64,000 bases of DNA from Microbacterium sp. (GTDB taxonomy: Bacteria; Actinomycetota; Actinomycetes; Actinomycetales; Microbacteriaceae). Positions 25,211 to 36,940 of the stretch are shown here, in pieces. Each line of letters begins with the position of its first letter. Within the stretch, counting starts at the first letter, position 1. Made by a program: the position numbers and the translations under genes. The stretch lies in the NCBI RefSeq assembly GCF_031178445.1, contig NZ_JAPSIY010000008.1:1-64000 (forward strand). Direction: 5' to 3'. Under the pieces are notes generated by a model. That model saw nothing but the letters and a program-made list of their open reading frames with translations. It made no database searches and was not told where the DNA came from.

Positions 25211-27412
25211 CTAGTACCTGCTCGGGGTCGGCACGTGCGGCTCGGGCTGATACCGGAACCAGAGCGTGGACAGCGCCGGCAGGGTGACCGTCGCCAACGA
25301 CGGTCCCTCGTCGCCGTCGGGGTGCGCCGTGATCATCCCGTAGTTGCCCGTTCCGCTGCCGCCGTACTCGAGCGCATCCGTGTTCAGCACCTCCAGCCAA
25401 GTGCCCTCGGCCGGCATCGCCAGGCGGTGGCCGGTACGGCTGGAACCCGCGAAGTTCGTCACGACCACAAGGCGTCCGCCGTGCGCGTCGCGCCGCTCGA
25501 ACGCCACGACACTCGGGTCCCAGCCGGGTGCTCCCAGCCGCGAGAGAGAGGATCCGTCGTTGTCTCGCTCCCAGAGGGGTGACTGGGTGCGGTAGACCGC
25601 GTTCATAGAGGCCACGAAGGCCTGCAGCTGTGCGTGGGAGGGCTGCTCGAGCAGCCACCAGTCGAGTTCTCGGTCCACAGACCATTCGCCGATCTGCCCG
25701 AACTCCTGGCCCATGAACAGCAGCTTCTTGCCCGGGTGGCCCCACATGTATCCCAGGTACGCGCGCACATTCGCGAGCTTGTGCGCGTGATCGCCCGGCA
25801 TCCGCGAGATCAGGCTGCCCTTGCCGTGCACGACCTCGTCGTGGCTGATCGGCAGCATGTAGTTCTCGCCGAAGGCGTAGACGAACGAGAAGGTGATCTC
25901 GCCCTCGTGGTGCGAGCGGTGGATCGGGTCTCGCTTCATGTACACCAGCGAGTCGTTCATCCAGCCCATGTTCCACTTGAACCCGAATCCGAGGCCGGCG
26001 TGGTCGGTCGGCGCTGTCACGCCGGGGAAGGCGGTGGACTCCTCGGCGATCATGACGATGCCCTTGTGCAGCCGGTACGCCGTGGCGTTGACCTCCTGCA
26101 GGAACCGGATCGCCTCGAGGTTCTCCCTGCCACCGTGCACGTTCGGCTCCCACTCGCCGTCGCGACGGGAGTAGTCGAGATACAGCATGGATGCGACGGC
26201 ATCGACGCGCAGCCCGTCGACGTGGAACTCACTGAGCCAGTACAGCGCGTTGGCGACCAGGAAGTTGCGCACCTCGTTCCTGCCGTAGTCGAAGATGAGC
26301 GTGCCCCAGTCCTGATGCTCCCCTCGCCGCGGATCGGCGTGCTCGTAGAGAGGCTCCCCATCGAAGCGGGCGAGTGCGAAGGCGTCCTTGGGGAAATGGC
26401 CTGGCACCCAGTCCATGATCACGCCGATGCCGGCTTGGTGAAGGCGGTCGATCAGGTGGCGAAGGTCGTCGGGAGTGCCGTAGCGGCTGGTCGCGGCGTA
26501 GTAGCCGGTCACCTGGTAGCCCCAGGAGCCTCCGAAAGGATGCTCGGCGAGCGGCATGAACTCGACGTGGGTGAAGCCGGTCTCGAGCACATGTGCGATC
26601 AGCGGCTCCGCCGCCTCTCGGTAGCCGAGCCCGCCCCGCCATGAGCCGAGATGCACCTCGTACACCGACATCGGCTGCGCCACGGCGTGGGTCGCCGCGC
26701 GCCTGGTCAGCCAGGCGCCGTCGTTCCATCGGTAGGCGCTCCGCGATACGACCGACGCGGTGGCGGGCGGCACCTCGGCCTGCTGCGCCATCGGGTCCGC
26801 CTTCAGTCGCCACGTGCCGTCGCGACCGAGAATCTGATACTTGTACCGTGCACCGACTTCGATGTCCGGCACGAACAGCTCCCAGACGCCGCTCGATCCC
26901 ATCGACCTCATCGCATGGCCTTCACCGTTCCAGTCGTTGAAGTCGCCGACCACGCGCACCGCGGCGGCGTTCGGGGCCCAGAGCGCGAAGTCCACGCCCG
27001 TCTCGCCGTCAAGGGACTGCGGATGCGAGCCCAGCACCTGCCAGAGCCGCTCGTGCCGGCCTTCGCCGATCAGGTGAAGATCGAGCTCGCCGATCGCACT
27101 GTGATGGCGATACGGATCTCCTGCGATCGTCTCCTCACCCTCCTCGTACGCCGTCGCGACGCGGTACGCGACGGGAGGACCATCGTGCCGGCCCTCCCAG
27201 ATGCCGTGTGCCGCATGCTCGAGCTCGAGCCTGGACCCGTCCGCGAACACCGCCTCGACGGTGCGGGCAAGTGGCCGGCGCACGCGGATGGCGGTCGTGG
27301 TGCGTCCGACTGCGTCCGTCTCCGGATGCGCGCCGAGCACCGAGTGCGGGTCGTGGTGCGCCGCCTGCGCGATGCCGATCCAGTCGTGTGAGACATCCTC
27401 GATGTAGCTCAT
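25211..27412 (-). CDS. glgB: 1,4-alpha-glucan branching enzyme
   Basis: Forms alpha-1,6 branches in glycogen or GlgE glucan. The 733-residue protein has an N-terminal CBM48 domain (GVDFALWAPNAAAVRVVGDFNDWNG), the GH13 barrel with nucleophile Asp in FHVDGLRVDAVASMLYLDYSR and acid Glu in IAEEST, the loop PLAEHPFGGSWGYQVTGYYA, and an all-beta C-terminus. The start chosen is MSYIEDVSHDW, whose ATG overlaps the glgE stop by 4 bases; the enzyme is co-translated with GlgE, which makes the linear chains it branches. Confidence 0.96.
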   Translation of the reverse strand: MSYIEDVSHDWIGIAQAAHHDPHSVLGAHPETDAVGRTTTAIRVRRPLARTVEAVFADGSRLELEHAAHGIWEGRHDGPPVAYRVATAYEEGEETIAGDPYRHHSAIGELDLHLIGEGRHERLWQVLGSHPQSLDGETGVDFALWAPNAAAVRVVGDFNDWNGEGHAMRSMGSSGVWELFVPDIEVGARYKYQILGRDGTWRLKADPMAQQAEVPPATASVVSRSAYRWNDGAWLTRRAATHAVAQPMSVYEVHLGSWRGGLGYREAAEPLIAHVLETGFTHVEFMPLAEHPFGGSWGYQVTGYYAATSRYGTPDDLRHLIDRLHQAGIGVIMDWVPGHFPKDAFALARFDGEPLYEHADPRRGEHQDWGTLIFDYGRNEVRNFLVANALYWLSEFHVDGLRVDAVASMLYLDYSRRDGEWEPNVHGGRENLEAIRFLQEVNATAYRLHKGIVMIAEESTAFPGVTAPTDHAGLGFGFKWNMGWMNDSLVYMKRDPIHRSHHEGEITFSFVYAFGENYMLPISHDEVVHGKGSLISRMPGDHAHKLANVRAYLGYMWGHPGKKLLFMGQEFGQIGEWSVDRELDWWLLEQPSHAQLQAFVASMNAVYRTQSPLWERDNDGSSLSRLGAPGWDPSVVAFERRDAHGGRLVVVTNFAGSSRTGHRLAMPAEGTWLEVLNTDALEYGGSGTGNYGMITAHPDGDEGPSLATVTLPALSTLWFRYQPEPHVPTPSRY

Positions 27413-29481
27413 GATCGCTCCTTCACCCTCAGGATGTGCACCGGCTCGGCGAAGGCGTCGAGTCGCACGTAATTGTGATCCCGCCAGGTCCACTCCGCCC
27501 CCGTGAGCAGATCCTCGACGTCGAACTCATCGCCGGGATGCACGCCCCAGATGCGGGTGTCGAGATGCACCGTCGTCTCGCGCACGGAATGCGGATCCAC
27601 GTTCGCCACGACGATCAGGGTGTCAGGGCGGCCGGTTCCGGTGAAGGCCGCATCCAGGTGTTTGGAGTACACGAGAACCGCGTCGTCGTCGCTCCAATGG
27701 AAGGAGATGTTGCGCAGCTGCCTCAGCGCCGGGTGCGCACCGCGGATCTCGTTCAGCCTGCGCAGCAGGGGCGCCAGCGACTCACCGCGCTCCTCGGCGC
27801 CGTCCCAGTCACGGAGCTTGTACTCGTACTTCTCGTTGTCGATGTTCTCTTCGGAACCGGGGCGGGCGACGTTCTCGATCAGCTCGTAGCCCGCGTACAC
27901 GCCATAGACGGGTGCCGCGGTCGCGGCGATGCAGGCGCGGATGCGGTAGGCGGCTCTGCCGCCGAACTGCAGGTACTCGGTGAGGATGTCGTGGGTGTTC
28001 ACGAACAGATTCGGGCGCATGTAGTCACTGGTCTCGTGAGCGACTCCCGTGAGGAACTCCTCCAACTCCGCCTTGGTGTTGCGCCAGGTGAAGTACGAGT
28101 AGCTCTGCTGGAAGCCGACCGCCGCCAGTGCGCGCATGACCGCGGGACGGGTGAAGGCCTCGGCGAGGAAGATCACGTCGGGATCCTGTGCGTTCACCTC
28201 GCGGATCAGCCACTCCCAGAACTGAAGGGGCTTGGTGTGCGGGTTGTCGACGCGGAAGATCTTCACGCCGAGCGCGACCCAGTGCATCACCACGCGCAGC
28301 ATCTCGGCGTAGATCCCGGAGGGGTCGTTGTCGAAGTTCAGCGGATAGATGTCCTGGTACTTCTTCGGAGGGTTCTCGGCGTACGCGATCGTGCCGTCCG
28401 GAAGGGTCGTGAACCACTCCGGATGCGACGCCACCCAGGGATGATCGGGCGATGCCTGCAGCGCGAGGTCGAGCGCGACTTCGAGGCCCTCCTTGCGTGC
28501 GGACCGGACGAAGGATCGGAAGTCCTTCTCGGTGCCCAGATCCGGGTGGATGGCGTCGTGGCCGCCGTCAGGCGACCCGATCGCGTACGGCGAACCCGGA
28601 TCGCCCGGCTCGGCGCGCAGCGTGTTGTTACGGCCCTTGCGGTTCGTGGTGCCGATCGGATGGATGGGGACGAGATAGATGACGTCGAAGCCCATGCCTG
28701 CGACCCCGGGGAGCCGTTTCGCGGCGGTGCGGAGTGTGCCGGTCTTCACGACGCCGTCCTTCTGCCTGACGGCTCCCTCCGATCTGGGGAAGAACTCATA
28801 CCACGCGCCGACGCCCGCTTCTGTGCGTTCGACCTTGAGTGGCAACGGCGCCATGGTCGAGCCCACGCCCTGGATGGGGCGCGCGCGCAGGGCCTCCACC
28901 AGGGAGGGGTCCGTCGCGACCGACGCCAGCTCGGCCGCGTCCGCCTTTCTCAGACGACTGGCCGCGGCCTTCAGCAGGGTGCGCTCGGCTGCGGGCCTGT
29001 CCCTCTCACCGGCGGCGGAACCCAGGAGCTCGGCGCCGAGGGCGCTCATCACCGCGATGTCGACACCGGCCCCGGCCTTCACCGCGGAGGCGTGCGCCCA
29101 TGTGGCGAACTCATCGGCGAACGCCTCGTACCCGTACGTCCAGGTTCCGGTCGTATCGAGCGCGACCTCGGCCTGCCACCGATCGGTGCCGTCGGCGAGC
29201 GGCGTCATCCTGTGCAGGGTCTGCGCGCCGGCCGGGTCGGTCAGTCGCAGGTGCACTCCGATCCGGTCGTGGCCCTCGCGGAACGCGACGACGCGGAAGG
29301 GGACGACCTCGCCCGCGAACGCTTTGGCGGGGTACCCCTGCGGCACGTGCGGGGTGGGATCGAACAGCGGGATCCGTCCCGCGCGGGAACCGCCGGGCGG
29401 CGGCGTCTCGGCGGCCGGCCGCAGAGGAATCCTGGCGGGGCTTCTCAGCCCTGCGGGTTCGAGAGCGGTTCGTGCTGCCAC
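27409..29481 (-). CDS. glgE: alpha-1,4-glucan:maltose-1-phosphate maltosyltransferase
   Basis: Extends alpha-glucan using maltose-1-phosphate (GH13_3). The 690-residue protein has an N-terminal beta-domain, a helical insert and a barrel with the nucleophile Asp in VKIFRVDNPHTKPLQFWEWL and acid Glu in PDVIFLAEAFTRPAVM; it also shows YLVPIHPIGTTNRKGRNN. In mycobacteria it is fed by TreS and Pep2, which are not in this window. GTG start with TACATT 6 bases upstream on the minus strand. It overlaps glgB. Confidence 0.95.
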   Translation of the reverse strand: MAARTALEPAGLRSPARIPLRPAAETPPPGGSRAGRIPLFDPTPHVPQGYPAKAFAGEVVPFRVVAFREGHDRIGVHLRLTDPAGAQTLHRMTPLADGTDRWQAEVALDTTGTWTYGYEAFADEFATWAHASAVKAGAGVDIAVMSALGAELLGSAAGERDRPAAERTLLKAAASRLRKADAAELASVATDPSLVEALRARPIQGVGSTMAPLPLKVERTEAGVGAWYEFFPRSEGAVRQKDGVVKTGTLRTAAKRLPGVAGMGFDVIYLVPIHPIGTTNRKGRNNTLRAEPGDPGSPYAIGSPDGGHDAIHPDLGTEKDFRSFVRSARKEGLEVALDLALQASPDHPWVASHPEWFTTLPDGTIAYAENPPKKYQDIYPLNFDNDPSGIYAEMLRVVMHWVALGVKIFRVDNPHTKPLQFWEWLIREVNAQDPDVIFLAEAFTRPAVMRALAAVGFQQSYSYFTWRNTKAELEEFLTGVAHETSDYMRPNLFVNTHDILTEYLQFGGRAAYRIRACIAATAAPVYGVYAGYELIENVARPGSEENIDNEKYEYKLRDWDGAEERGESLAPLLRRLNEIRGAHPALRQLRNISFHWSDDDAVLVYSKHLDAAFTGTGRPDTLIVVANVDPHSVRETTVHLDTRIWGVHPGDEFDVEDLLTGAEWTWRDHNYVRLDAFAEPVHILRVKERS

Positions 29482-29487
29482 ACCTTG

Positions 29488-29493
29488 AATGTA
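29488..29493 (-). promoter_or_regulatory. -10 hexamer TACATT, leaderless promoter of glgE-glgB
   Basis: On the minus strand TACATT ends 6 bases before the glgE GTG, suggesting glgE-glgB can be transcribed apart from glgX upstream. Confidence 0.5.
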
Positions 29494-29524
29494 CCGCTCG
29501 GGAACCGGGGCGTCACGCCCTCCC

Positions 29525-29539
29525 GGCCGCTGCGCGGCC
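29525..29539 (-). terminator. short GC hairpin between glgX and glgE
   Basis: GGCCGC and GCGGCC pair around a 3-base loop in the 87-base gap between glgX and glgE. It is small and may only attenuate read-through. Confidence 0.3.
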
Positions 29540-29568
29540 AGCGTCGAGACATCCGGGCGGCAGACCGC

Positions 29569-31638
29569 TCACTCCACACGGAACAGGCGCATCGACGTGC
29601 CGGGAAGCGACAGCACCTCGCCAGGTGCGTATCGCCGGCTCTCCGTGCTCGGCGCCTCATCGGCGCTCGACCACAGTGACACGAAGCCGGTGGCGCCCTC
29701 GATCGAGTCGGGCAGGCGCACATCGATCGGCGCCTCCGTCCCGTGCACGATCAGCAGGATGCGGTTGCTCTCGCCGTCATGCGGGTCGCTGGCTGCGACG
29801 TACTGCAGGGTGCGGTTGCGCGGGTCGTTCCACTGATCGACCTCCATGGTCTCGCCGTTCTGGTCGTACCAGTCCATCTCCGAGGCCTCCGGCACGTGTT
29901 CGCCGAGTCGGGCGTACCGGCTCGGCCTGAGGGCACGGTTCTCGGCGCGCAGCCGGGTCAGCAGCGTCACGTGCGCCATGAGGTCGAGCTGCCACTGCTC
30001 GTGCTCCCAATTGAGCCAGCTGAGCGCCGAATCCTGGCAGTAGGCGTTGTTGTTGCCGCGTTGCGTGCGACCGAACTCGTCGCCGGCGGTGATCATCGGA
30101 ATCCCTGCCGACAGCAGCAGCGTGCCCATGAGGTTGCGCATCGCCTTGCGCCGCACGGCGAGGATCGTCGGATCGTCGGTCGGCCCCTCGACGCCGTGGT
30201 TGAACGACCTGTTCATGTCGGCGCCGTCGCGGTTGCCCTCGCCGTTGGCCTCGTTGTGCTTGACGTCGTAGGCGACGAGATCGTGCAGGGTGAAGCCGTC
30301 GTGGGCTGTCACGTAGTTGATGCTCGCGAGAGGGCCGCGCTCCTCGCTGTAGGTGTTCGCCGATCCGGCGAGCCGGTTCGCGAATCCGCCCACGCCGACC
30401 GGGGCGGAGGCGCGCCTCGCATAGTCGATGTCGCTCAGCCAGAAGTTGCGCACTCGGTCGCGGTAGCGGTCGTTCCATTCGCTCCAGCCGACCGGGAAGT
30501 TGCCGGTCTGCCAGCCGCCCAGGCCCACGTCCCACGGCTCAGCGATGATCTTGGCATCGCGCAGCGCAGGGTCTTCGCGGATCGCCACCAGGAGAGGATG
30601 CTCACGATCGAACTCGTGGTTCGAGTCGCGCCCCAGCGCGGTGGCGAGGTCGAATCGGAACCCGTCGATCTGCATCTCGGTCGCCCAGTAGCGCAGCGAA
30701 TCCAGCACGAGTCGGGCTGCGGCATCCGTCGCGGTGTTCAGCGTGTTGCCGACGCCGGTGGTGTCGATGTAGGTGCCGTCGACCTGCTGACGGTAGTAGG
30801 CGGCGTTGTCGATGCCGCGAAAACTCGACCGCGGTCCGCCGATGCCCTCTTCGCTGGTGTGGTTGTAGACGACGTCGAGGATGACCTCCAGGCCGGCCTC
30901 GTGCAGCAGCTTGACCATGCCCTTGAACTCGGCGAGGACGGCCTCGGGGCCGCCCTTGCGCGCCGTCTCACTCGCGTACGCCGTGTGCGGTGCGAAGAAG
31001 CTGAGGGTGTTGTAGCCCCAGTAGTTGGTGAGCCCACGTTCGAGCAGTCGGGGCTCAGGCATGAATGCGTGCACCGGCAGCAGCTCGATCGCCGTCACCC
31101 CGAGGGAGCGGAAGTACTCGATCATGGCGGGATGCGCCAGTCCGGCGTACGTGCCGTGCAGGGCGGGCGTCACATCAGGATGGCGCTTCGTGAGCCCCTT
31201 GATGTGGCCCTCGTAGATGACCGTACGGTCCAGAGGAGTCAGCGGCTTCCGAACATCCCCCCAGTCGAAGCCGTCCTCGATGACGACGGATCGCCACTCC
31301 TCGTAGCCCTCGCCCTGGGCCAGCCCCCGGGCGTACGGATCGAGCAGCAGGGTCTCCGGGTTGTAGACGTGCCCCGGTCCGTGCGGACCGTCTACACGCA
31401 GCGCGTAGCGGGTGCCGGGTTGCAGAAGCTCGGTAGTGACCTGCCAGACGCCGCCCGGGCGCCGCTCCAGGGGCACCTGCGCCGTCTCCCAGTCGAGATC
31501 GTCGGCGTCGAAGACGACCAGTTCGATCGAGGACGCATGCTGAGACCACACGCGGATCGTTCCGACGCCGTCGTGAAGACGGACGCCGAGATCGTCGAGT
31601 GCGGCGCCGCCGAGGGGCGGCGTGGTCGGGGCGGGCAT
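29569..31638 (-). CDS. glgX: Glycogen debranching enzyme
   Basis: Hydrolyses alpha-1,6 branches in glycogen. The 689-residue protein has an N-terminal CBM48 domain (DGVGTIRVWSQHASSIELVVF), then a GH13 barrel with ELLPVHAFMPEPRLLERGLTN, nucleophile Asp in IDGFRFDLATALGRD, acid Glu in KIIAEPWDVGLGGWQTGNFP and NYVTAHDGFTLHDLVAYD. The start chosen is MPAPTTPPLGG, with TAGGCT 7 bases upstream on the minus strand; the much longer open frame behind it runs antisense to the cysteine desulfurase. It shares direction with glgE-glgB but has an 87-base gap. Confidence 0.95.
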   Translation of the reverse strand: MPAPTTPPLGGAALDDLGVRLHDGVGTIRVWSQHASSIELVVFDADDLDWETAQVPLERRPGGVWQVTTELLQPGTRYALRVDGPHGPGHVYNPETLLLDPYARGLAQGEGYEEWRSVVIEDGFDWGDVRKPLTPLDRTVIYEGHIKGLTKRHPDVTPALHGTYAGLAHPAMIEYFRSLGVTAIELLPVHAFMPEPRLLERGLTNYWGYNTLSFFAPHTAYASETARKGGPEAVLAEFKGMVKLLHEAGLEVILDVVYNHTSEEGIGGPRSSFRGIDNAAYYRQQVDGTYIDTTGVGNTLNTATDAAARLVLDSLRYWATEMQIDGFRFDLATALGRDSNHEFDREHPLLVAIREDPALRDAKIIAEPWDVGLGGWQTGNFPVGWSEWNDRYRDRVRNFWLSDIDYARRASAPVGVGGFANRLAGSANTYSEERGPLASINYVTAHDGFTLHDLVAYDVKHNEANGEGNRDGADMNRSFNHGVEGPTDDPTILAVRRKAMRNLMGTLLLSAGIPMITAGDEFGRTQRGNNNAYCQDSALSWLNWEHEQWQLDLMAHVTLLTRLRAENRALRPSRYARLGEHVPEASEMDWYDQNGETMEVDQWNDPRNRTLQYVAASDPHDGESNRILLIVHGTEAPIDVRLPDSIEGATGFVSLWSSADEAPSTESRRYAPGEVLSLPGTSMRLFRVE

Positions 31639-31645
31639 GACGAAC

Positions 31646-31651
31646 AGCCTA
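31646..31651 (-). promoter_or_regulatory. -10 hexamer TAGGCT, leaderless promoter of glgX
   Basis: TAGGCT ends 7 bases before the glgX ATG on the minus strand. Confidence 0.55.
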
Positions 31652-31731
31652 AGCGCGGCCGGGGCAGTGGGGTGAATCCACGTACCAGGATGATTGAGCC
31701 TCGGTCCCGCTCCCTTCAGCGTGACCGATGG

Positions 31732-31737
31732 GAGAAT
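31732..31737 (+). promoter_or_regulatory. -10 hexamer GAGAAT, leaderless promoter of the cysteine desulfurase
   Basis: GAGAAT ends 6 bases before the ATG (GAGAATGGGCGGATG). The same 15-base arrangement, with one change, precedes dinB. Confidence 0.55.
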
Positions 31738-31743
31738 GGGCGG

Positions 31744-32898
31744 ATGCGGTTCTACCTCGACCATGCAGCCTCCGCGCCGCTCAGGCGCGAGGCGAGGGAC
31801 GCATGGCTTGCGGCGAGCGATCTCGTCGGCAACGCCTCGTCGACGCACGGCGCCGGACAGGAGGTTCGCCGCACACTGGAGGACTCGCGTGAGCGCGCGG
31901 CGGAGGTGCTCGGCTGCGACCCGATCGAGGTGGTGTTCACCTCCGGCGGCACGGAGTCGATCAACACCGCGTTGCGGGGGCTGTGGGCCTCGCGCGCGCG
32001 CGGGACCGAAGCGATCGTGATGCCGGACGCCGAGCACCACGCCACGATGGACACCGTCGCCGCGCTCCACGATGAGGGCTCTGAAGTGCGCAGCGTGCCG
32101 GTCGATCGCGAGGCACGGATCGACTCGGCGGCGTTCGCCGAAGCGCTGCCCGGTGCCGCTGTGGCGACAGCCCTGGTGGCGAACAACGAGGCAGGCACCG
32201 TCAACGACATCGCGACGCTGGCGGGCGCCGCCGCGGATGCTGCCGTCCCGCTGCATCTGGATGCCGTCGCCGCATGGGGTCATGTTCCGCTCTCGTTCCG
32301 AGGGCTGCGTGCGCAAGCCTCTGCCGGCGCCGGCCTGGTGGCCATGAGCGTGGCAGGCCACAAGATCGGTGCGCCGGTCGGCACAGGAGCGCTGGTGGTC
32401 GCCCGAACAGCCCGACTGGCACCGCTGATTCACGGGGGAGCACAGCAGCGTGGTCTCCGCGCCGGCACGCAGGACGTGCCGGGCGCTGCTTCGTTCGCCG
32501 CTGCGCTGGCAGCCGCCGAGGCGGAGCGGGAAGCTGAGTCGAAGCGACTGGGCGCCCTGCGTGACCGGCTGATCGATGGTGTTCGCAGGGCAGTGCCGCA
32601 GGCCGAGCTGCTCGGCGATCCGGTGCGGCGCCTGCCAGGCAACGCTCACATGCTGTTCCCCGGCGCCGTGGGGGAGAGTCTGCTGTTCCTGCTCGACATG
32701 GCGGGCATCGCGGCGTCGACGGGCTCAGCATGCCAGGCGGGCGTCTCGGAGCCCTCGCACGTGGTGATAGCGATGGGCCGCAGCGAGCAGGACGCGCGGA
32801 GCGTCCTGCGCTTCACGCTCGGACGCACGTCCACCGACGCCGATGTGGACGCCGTGCTCGCCGTGATCGCCGACGCATACGCGCGGGCGTCGCACTGA
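31744..32898 (+). CDS. Cysteine desulfurase (NifS/IscS class)
   Basis: A PLP enzyme that takes sulfur from cysteine as a protein persulfide. The 384-residue protein opens YLDHAASAPLRREA, has Lys207 in SVAGHKIGAPVGTGALV for PLP, and Cys330 in ASTGSACQAG as sulfur acceptor, the short class I loop. It has no Fe-S cluster genes around it; the next gene is mnmA, so its likely job is supplying sulfur for tRNA 2-thiouridine. The ATG is fixed by GAGAAT 6 bases before it. The usual HxDAVQA box reads HLDAVAAWG. Confidence 0.94.
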   Translation: MRFYLDHAASAPLRREARDAWLAASDLVGNASSTHGAGQEVRRTLEDSRERAAEVLGCDPIEVVFTSGGTESINTALRGLWASRARGTEAIVMPDAEHHATMDTVAALHDEGSEVRSVPVDREARIDSAAFAEALPGAAVATALVANNEAGTVNDIATLAGAAADAAVPLHLDAVAAWGHVPLSFRGLRAQASAGAGLVAMSVAGHKIGAPVGTGALVVARTARLAPLIHGGAQQRGLRAGTQDVPGAASFAAALAAAEAEREAESKRLGALRDRLIDGVRRAVPQAELLGDPVRRLPGNAHMLFPGAVGESLLFLLDMAGIAASTGSACQAGVSEPSHVVIAMGRSEQDARSVLRFTLGRTSTDADVDAVLAVIADAYARASH

Positions 32899-32932
32899 TC
32901 CGGCATCCGGCCCGCGGTCAGCCTTGCGCTCG

Positions 32933-32938
32933 TAGACT
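32933..32938 (+). promoter_or_regulatory. -10 hexamer TAGACT, leaderless promoter of mnmA
   Basis: TAGACT ends 6 bases before the mnmA ATG. Confidence 0.65.
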
Positions 32939-32944
32939 GGACTC

Positions 32945-34042
32945 ATGCGTGTTCTGGCGGCGATGAGCGGGGGAGTGGACTCCGCTGTGGCTGCCGCGCG
33001 CGCCGTCGAGGCCGGTCACGATGTCGTCGGGGTGCATCTCGCTCTGTCGCGCGCAGGCGGCACGCTGCGCACGGGCAGCCGGGGCTGCTGCACCATCGAG
33101 GACGCGCTGGACGCCCGTCGCGCGGCCGACCTGCTCGGCATCCCGTTCTACGTGTGGGACTTCAGCGAGCGGTTCCGCGACGATGTGATCGATGACTTCA
33201 TCTCCGAGTACAAGGCCGGCCGTACGCCGAACCCGTGCCTGCGTTGCAACGAGAAGATCAAGTTCGCCGCGCTGCTGGAGAGGGCGATAGAGCTCGGCTT
33301 CGATGCCGTGTGCACCGGACATTACGCGACTCTCGTCGACGGTGAGGGCGGGCTCGAGCTGCACCGCGCGTCCGACGCGGCGAAGGACCAGTCCTATGTT
33401 CTGGGCGTGCTGAACGCTGAGCAGTTGGCTCACACGTACTTCCCGCTGGGCTCGACGCCCTCCAAGGCGCTCGTGCGCGCTGAAGCCGAACAGCGTGGTC
33501 TGAGCGTCGCGCAGAAGCCCGACAGCCACGACATCTGCTTCATCCCCGACGGGGACACCCGCGGCTGGCTGGCTGAGAAGGTGGGCTCCGAGCAGGGCGA
33601 GATCGTGGATCGCACGGGTGCCGTGGTGGGCTCGCACGACGGTGCCCACGCGTTCACGGTCGGCCAGCGTCGCGGCCTGCGCCTGGGCGTGCCAGCGCCG
33701 GACGGCAAGCCGCGGTTCGTGCTCGAGGTGCGACCGGTGACCAACACGGTCGTCGTGGGGCCGAAGGAAGCGCTCGCAATCGCGGAGATCTCCGGGGCGC
33801 GGTACTCGTGGGCTGGTGCCGCACCGACCGACGCCGAATTCGACTGCGAGGTGCAGATCCGCGCGCACGCCGAGCCGGTGCCTGCTCGCGCCTTCGTGTC
33901 CGACGGATTCGTGCGCGCCGTTCCGGATGCACCCCTCGACGGTGTCGCCCCGGGACAGAGCGCTGTCCTGTACATCGGCACGCGAGTGCTGGGTCAGTTC
34001 ACCATCGACACCACGGTATCGGCCGTCCCCGTCGGGGCCTGA
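32945..34042 (+). CDS. mnmA: tRNA-specific 2-thiouridylase
   Basis: Puts sulfur on U34 of tRNA-Lys, -Glu and -Gln. The 365-residue protein has the P-loop [18 protein letters not shown] at the start, catalytic Cys in [12 protein letters not shown], the second Cys in [11 protein letters not shown], and the [12 protein letters not shown] segment. TAGACT lies 6 bases before the ATG, so it is probably leaderless with its own promoter, although it follows the desulfurase by 46 bases. The pair makes a short sulfur-relay unit. Confidence 0.97.
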   Translation: MRVLAAMSGGVDSAVAAARAVEAGHDVVGVHLALSRAGGTLRTGSRGCCTIEDALDARRAADLLGIPFYVWDFSERFRDDVIDDFISEYKAGRTPNPCLRCNEKIKFAALLERAIELGFDAVCTGHYATLVDGEGGLELHRASDAAKDQSYVLGVLNAEQLAHTYFPLGSTPSKALVRAEAEQRGLSVAQKPDSHDICFIPDGDTRGWLAEKVGSEQGEIVDRTGAVVGSHDGAHAFTVGQRRGLRLGVPAPDGKPRFVLEVRPVTNTVVVGPKEALAIAEISGARYSWAGAAPTDAEFDCEVQIRAHAEPVPARAFVSDGFVRAVPDAPLDGVAPGQSAVLYIGTRVLGQFTIDTTVSAVPVGA

Positions 34043-34080
34043 GACGCCCGAGTCCGCCTCGCGATGTCGGCTCCCGCTCA

Positions 34081-36890
<2,810 letters not shown>

Positions 36891-36940
36891 AGGCGGCCGG
36901 AGGGCGGGCTTGCCGGAGCGGACCGGGACGGAGCCGCGAG

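Noticed and set aside
27436..29679. Long plus-strand open frame (over 700 codons) across glgE
   Set aside because: Antisense to glgE, which has full catalytic motifs; it is an effect of high GC and shows no family features.
29743..31743. Upstream extension of the cysteine desulfurase by over 600 codons
   Set aside because: Antisense to glgX; the family start at YLDHAASAP and the GAGAAT promoter both place the true start at 31744.
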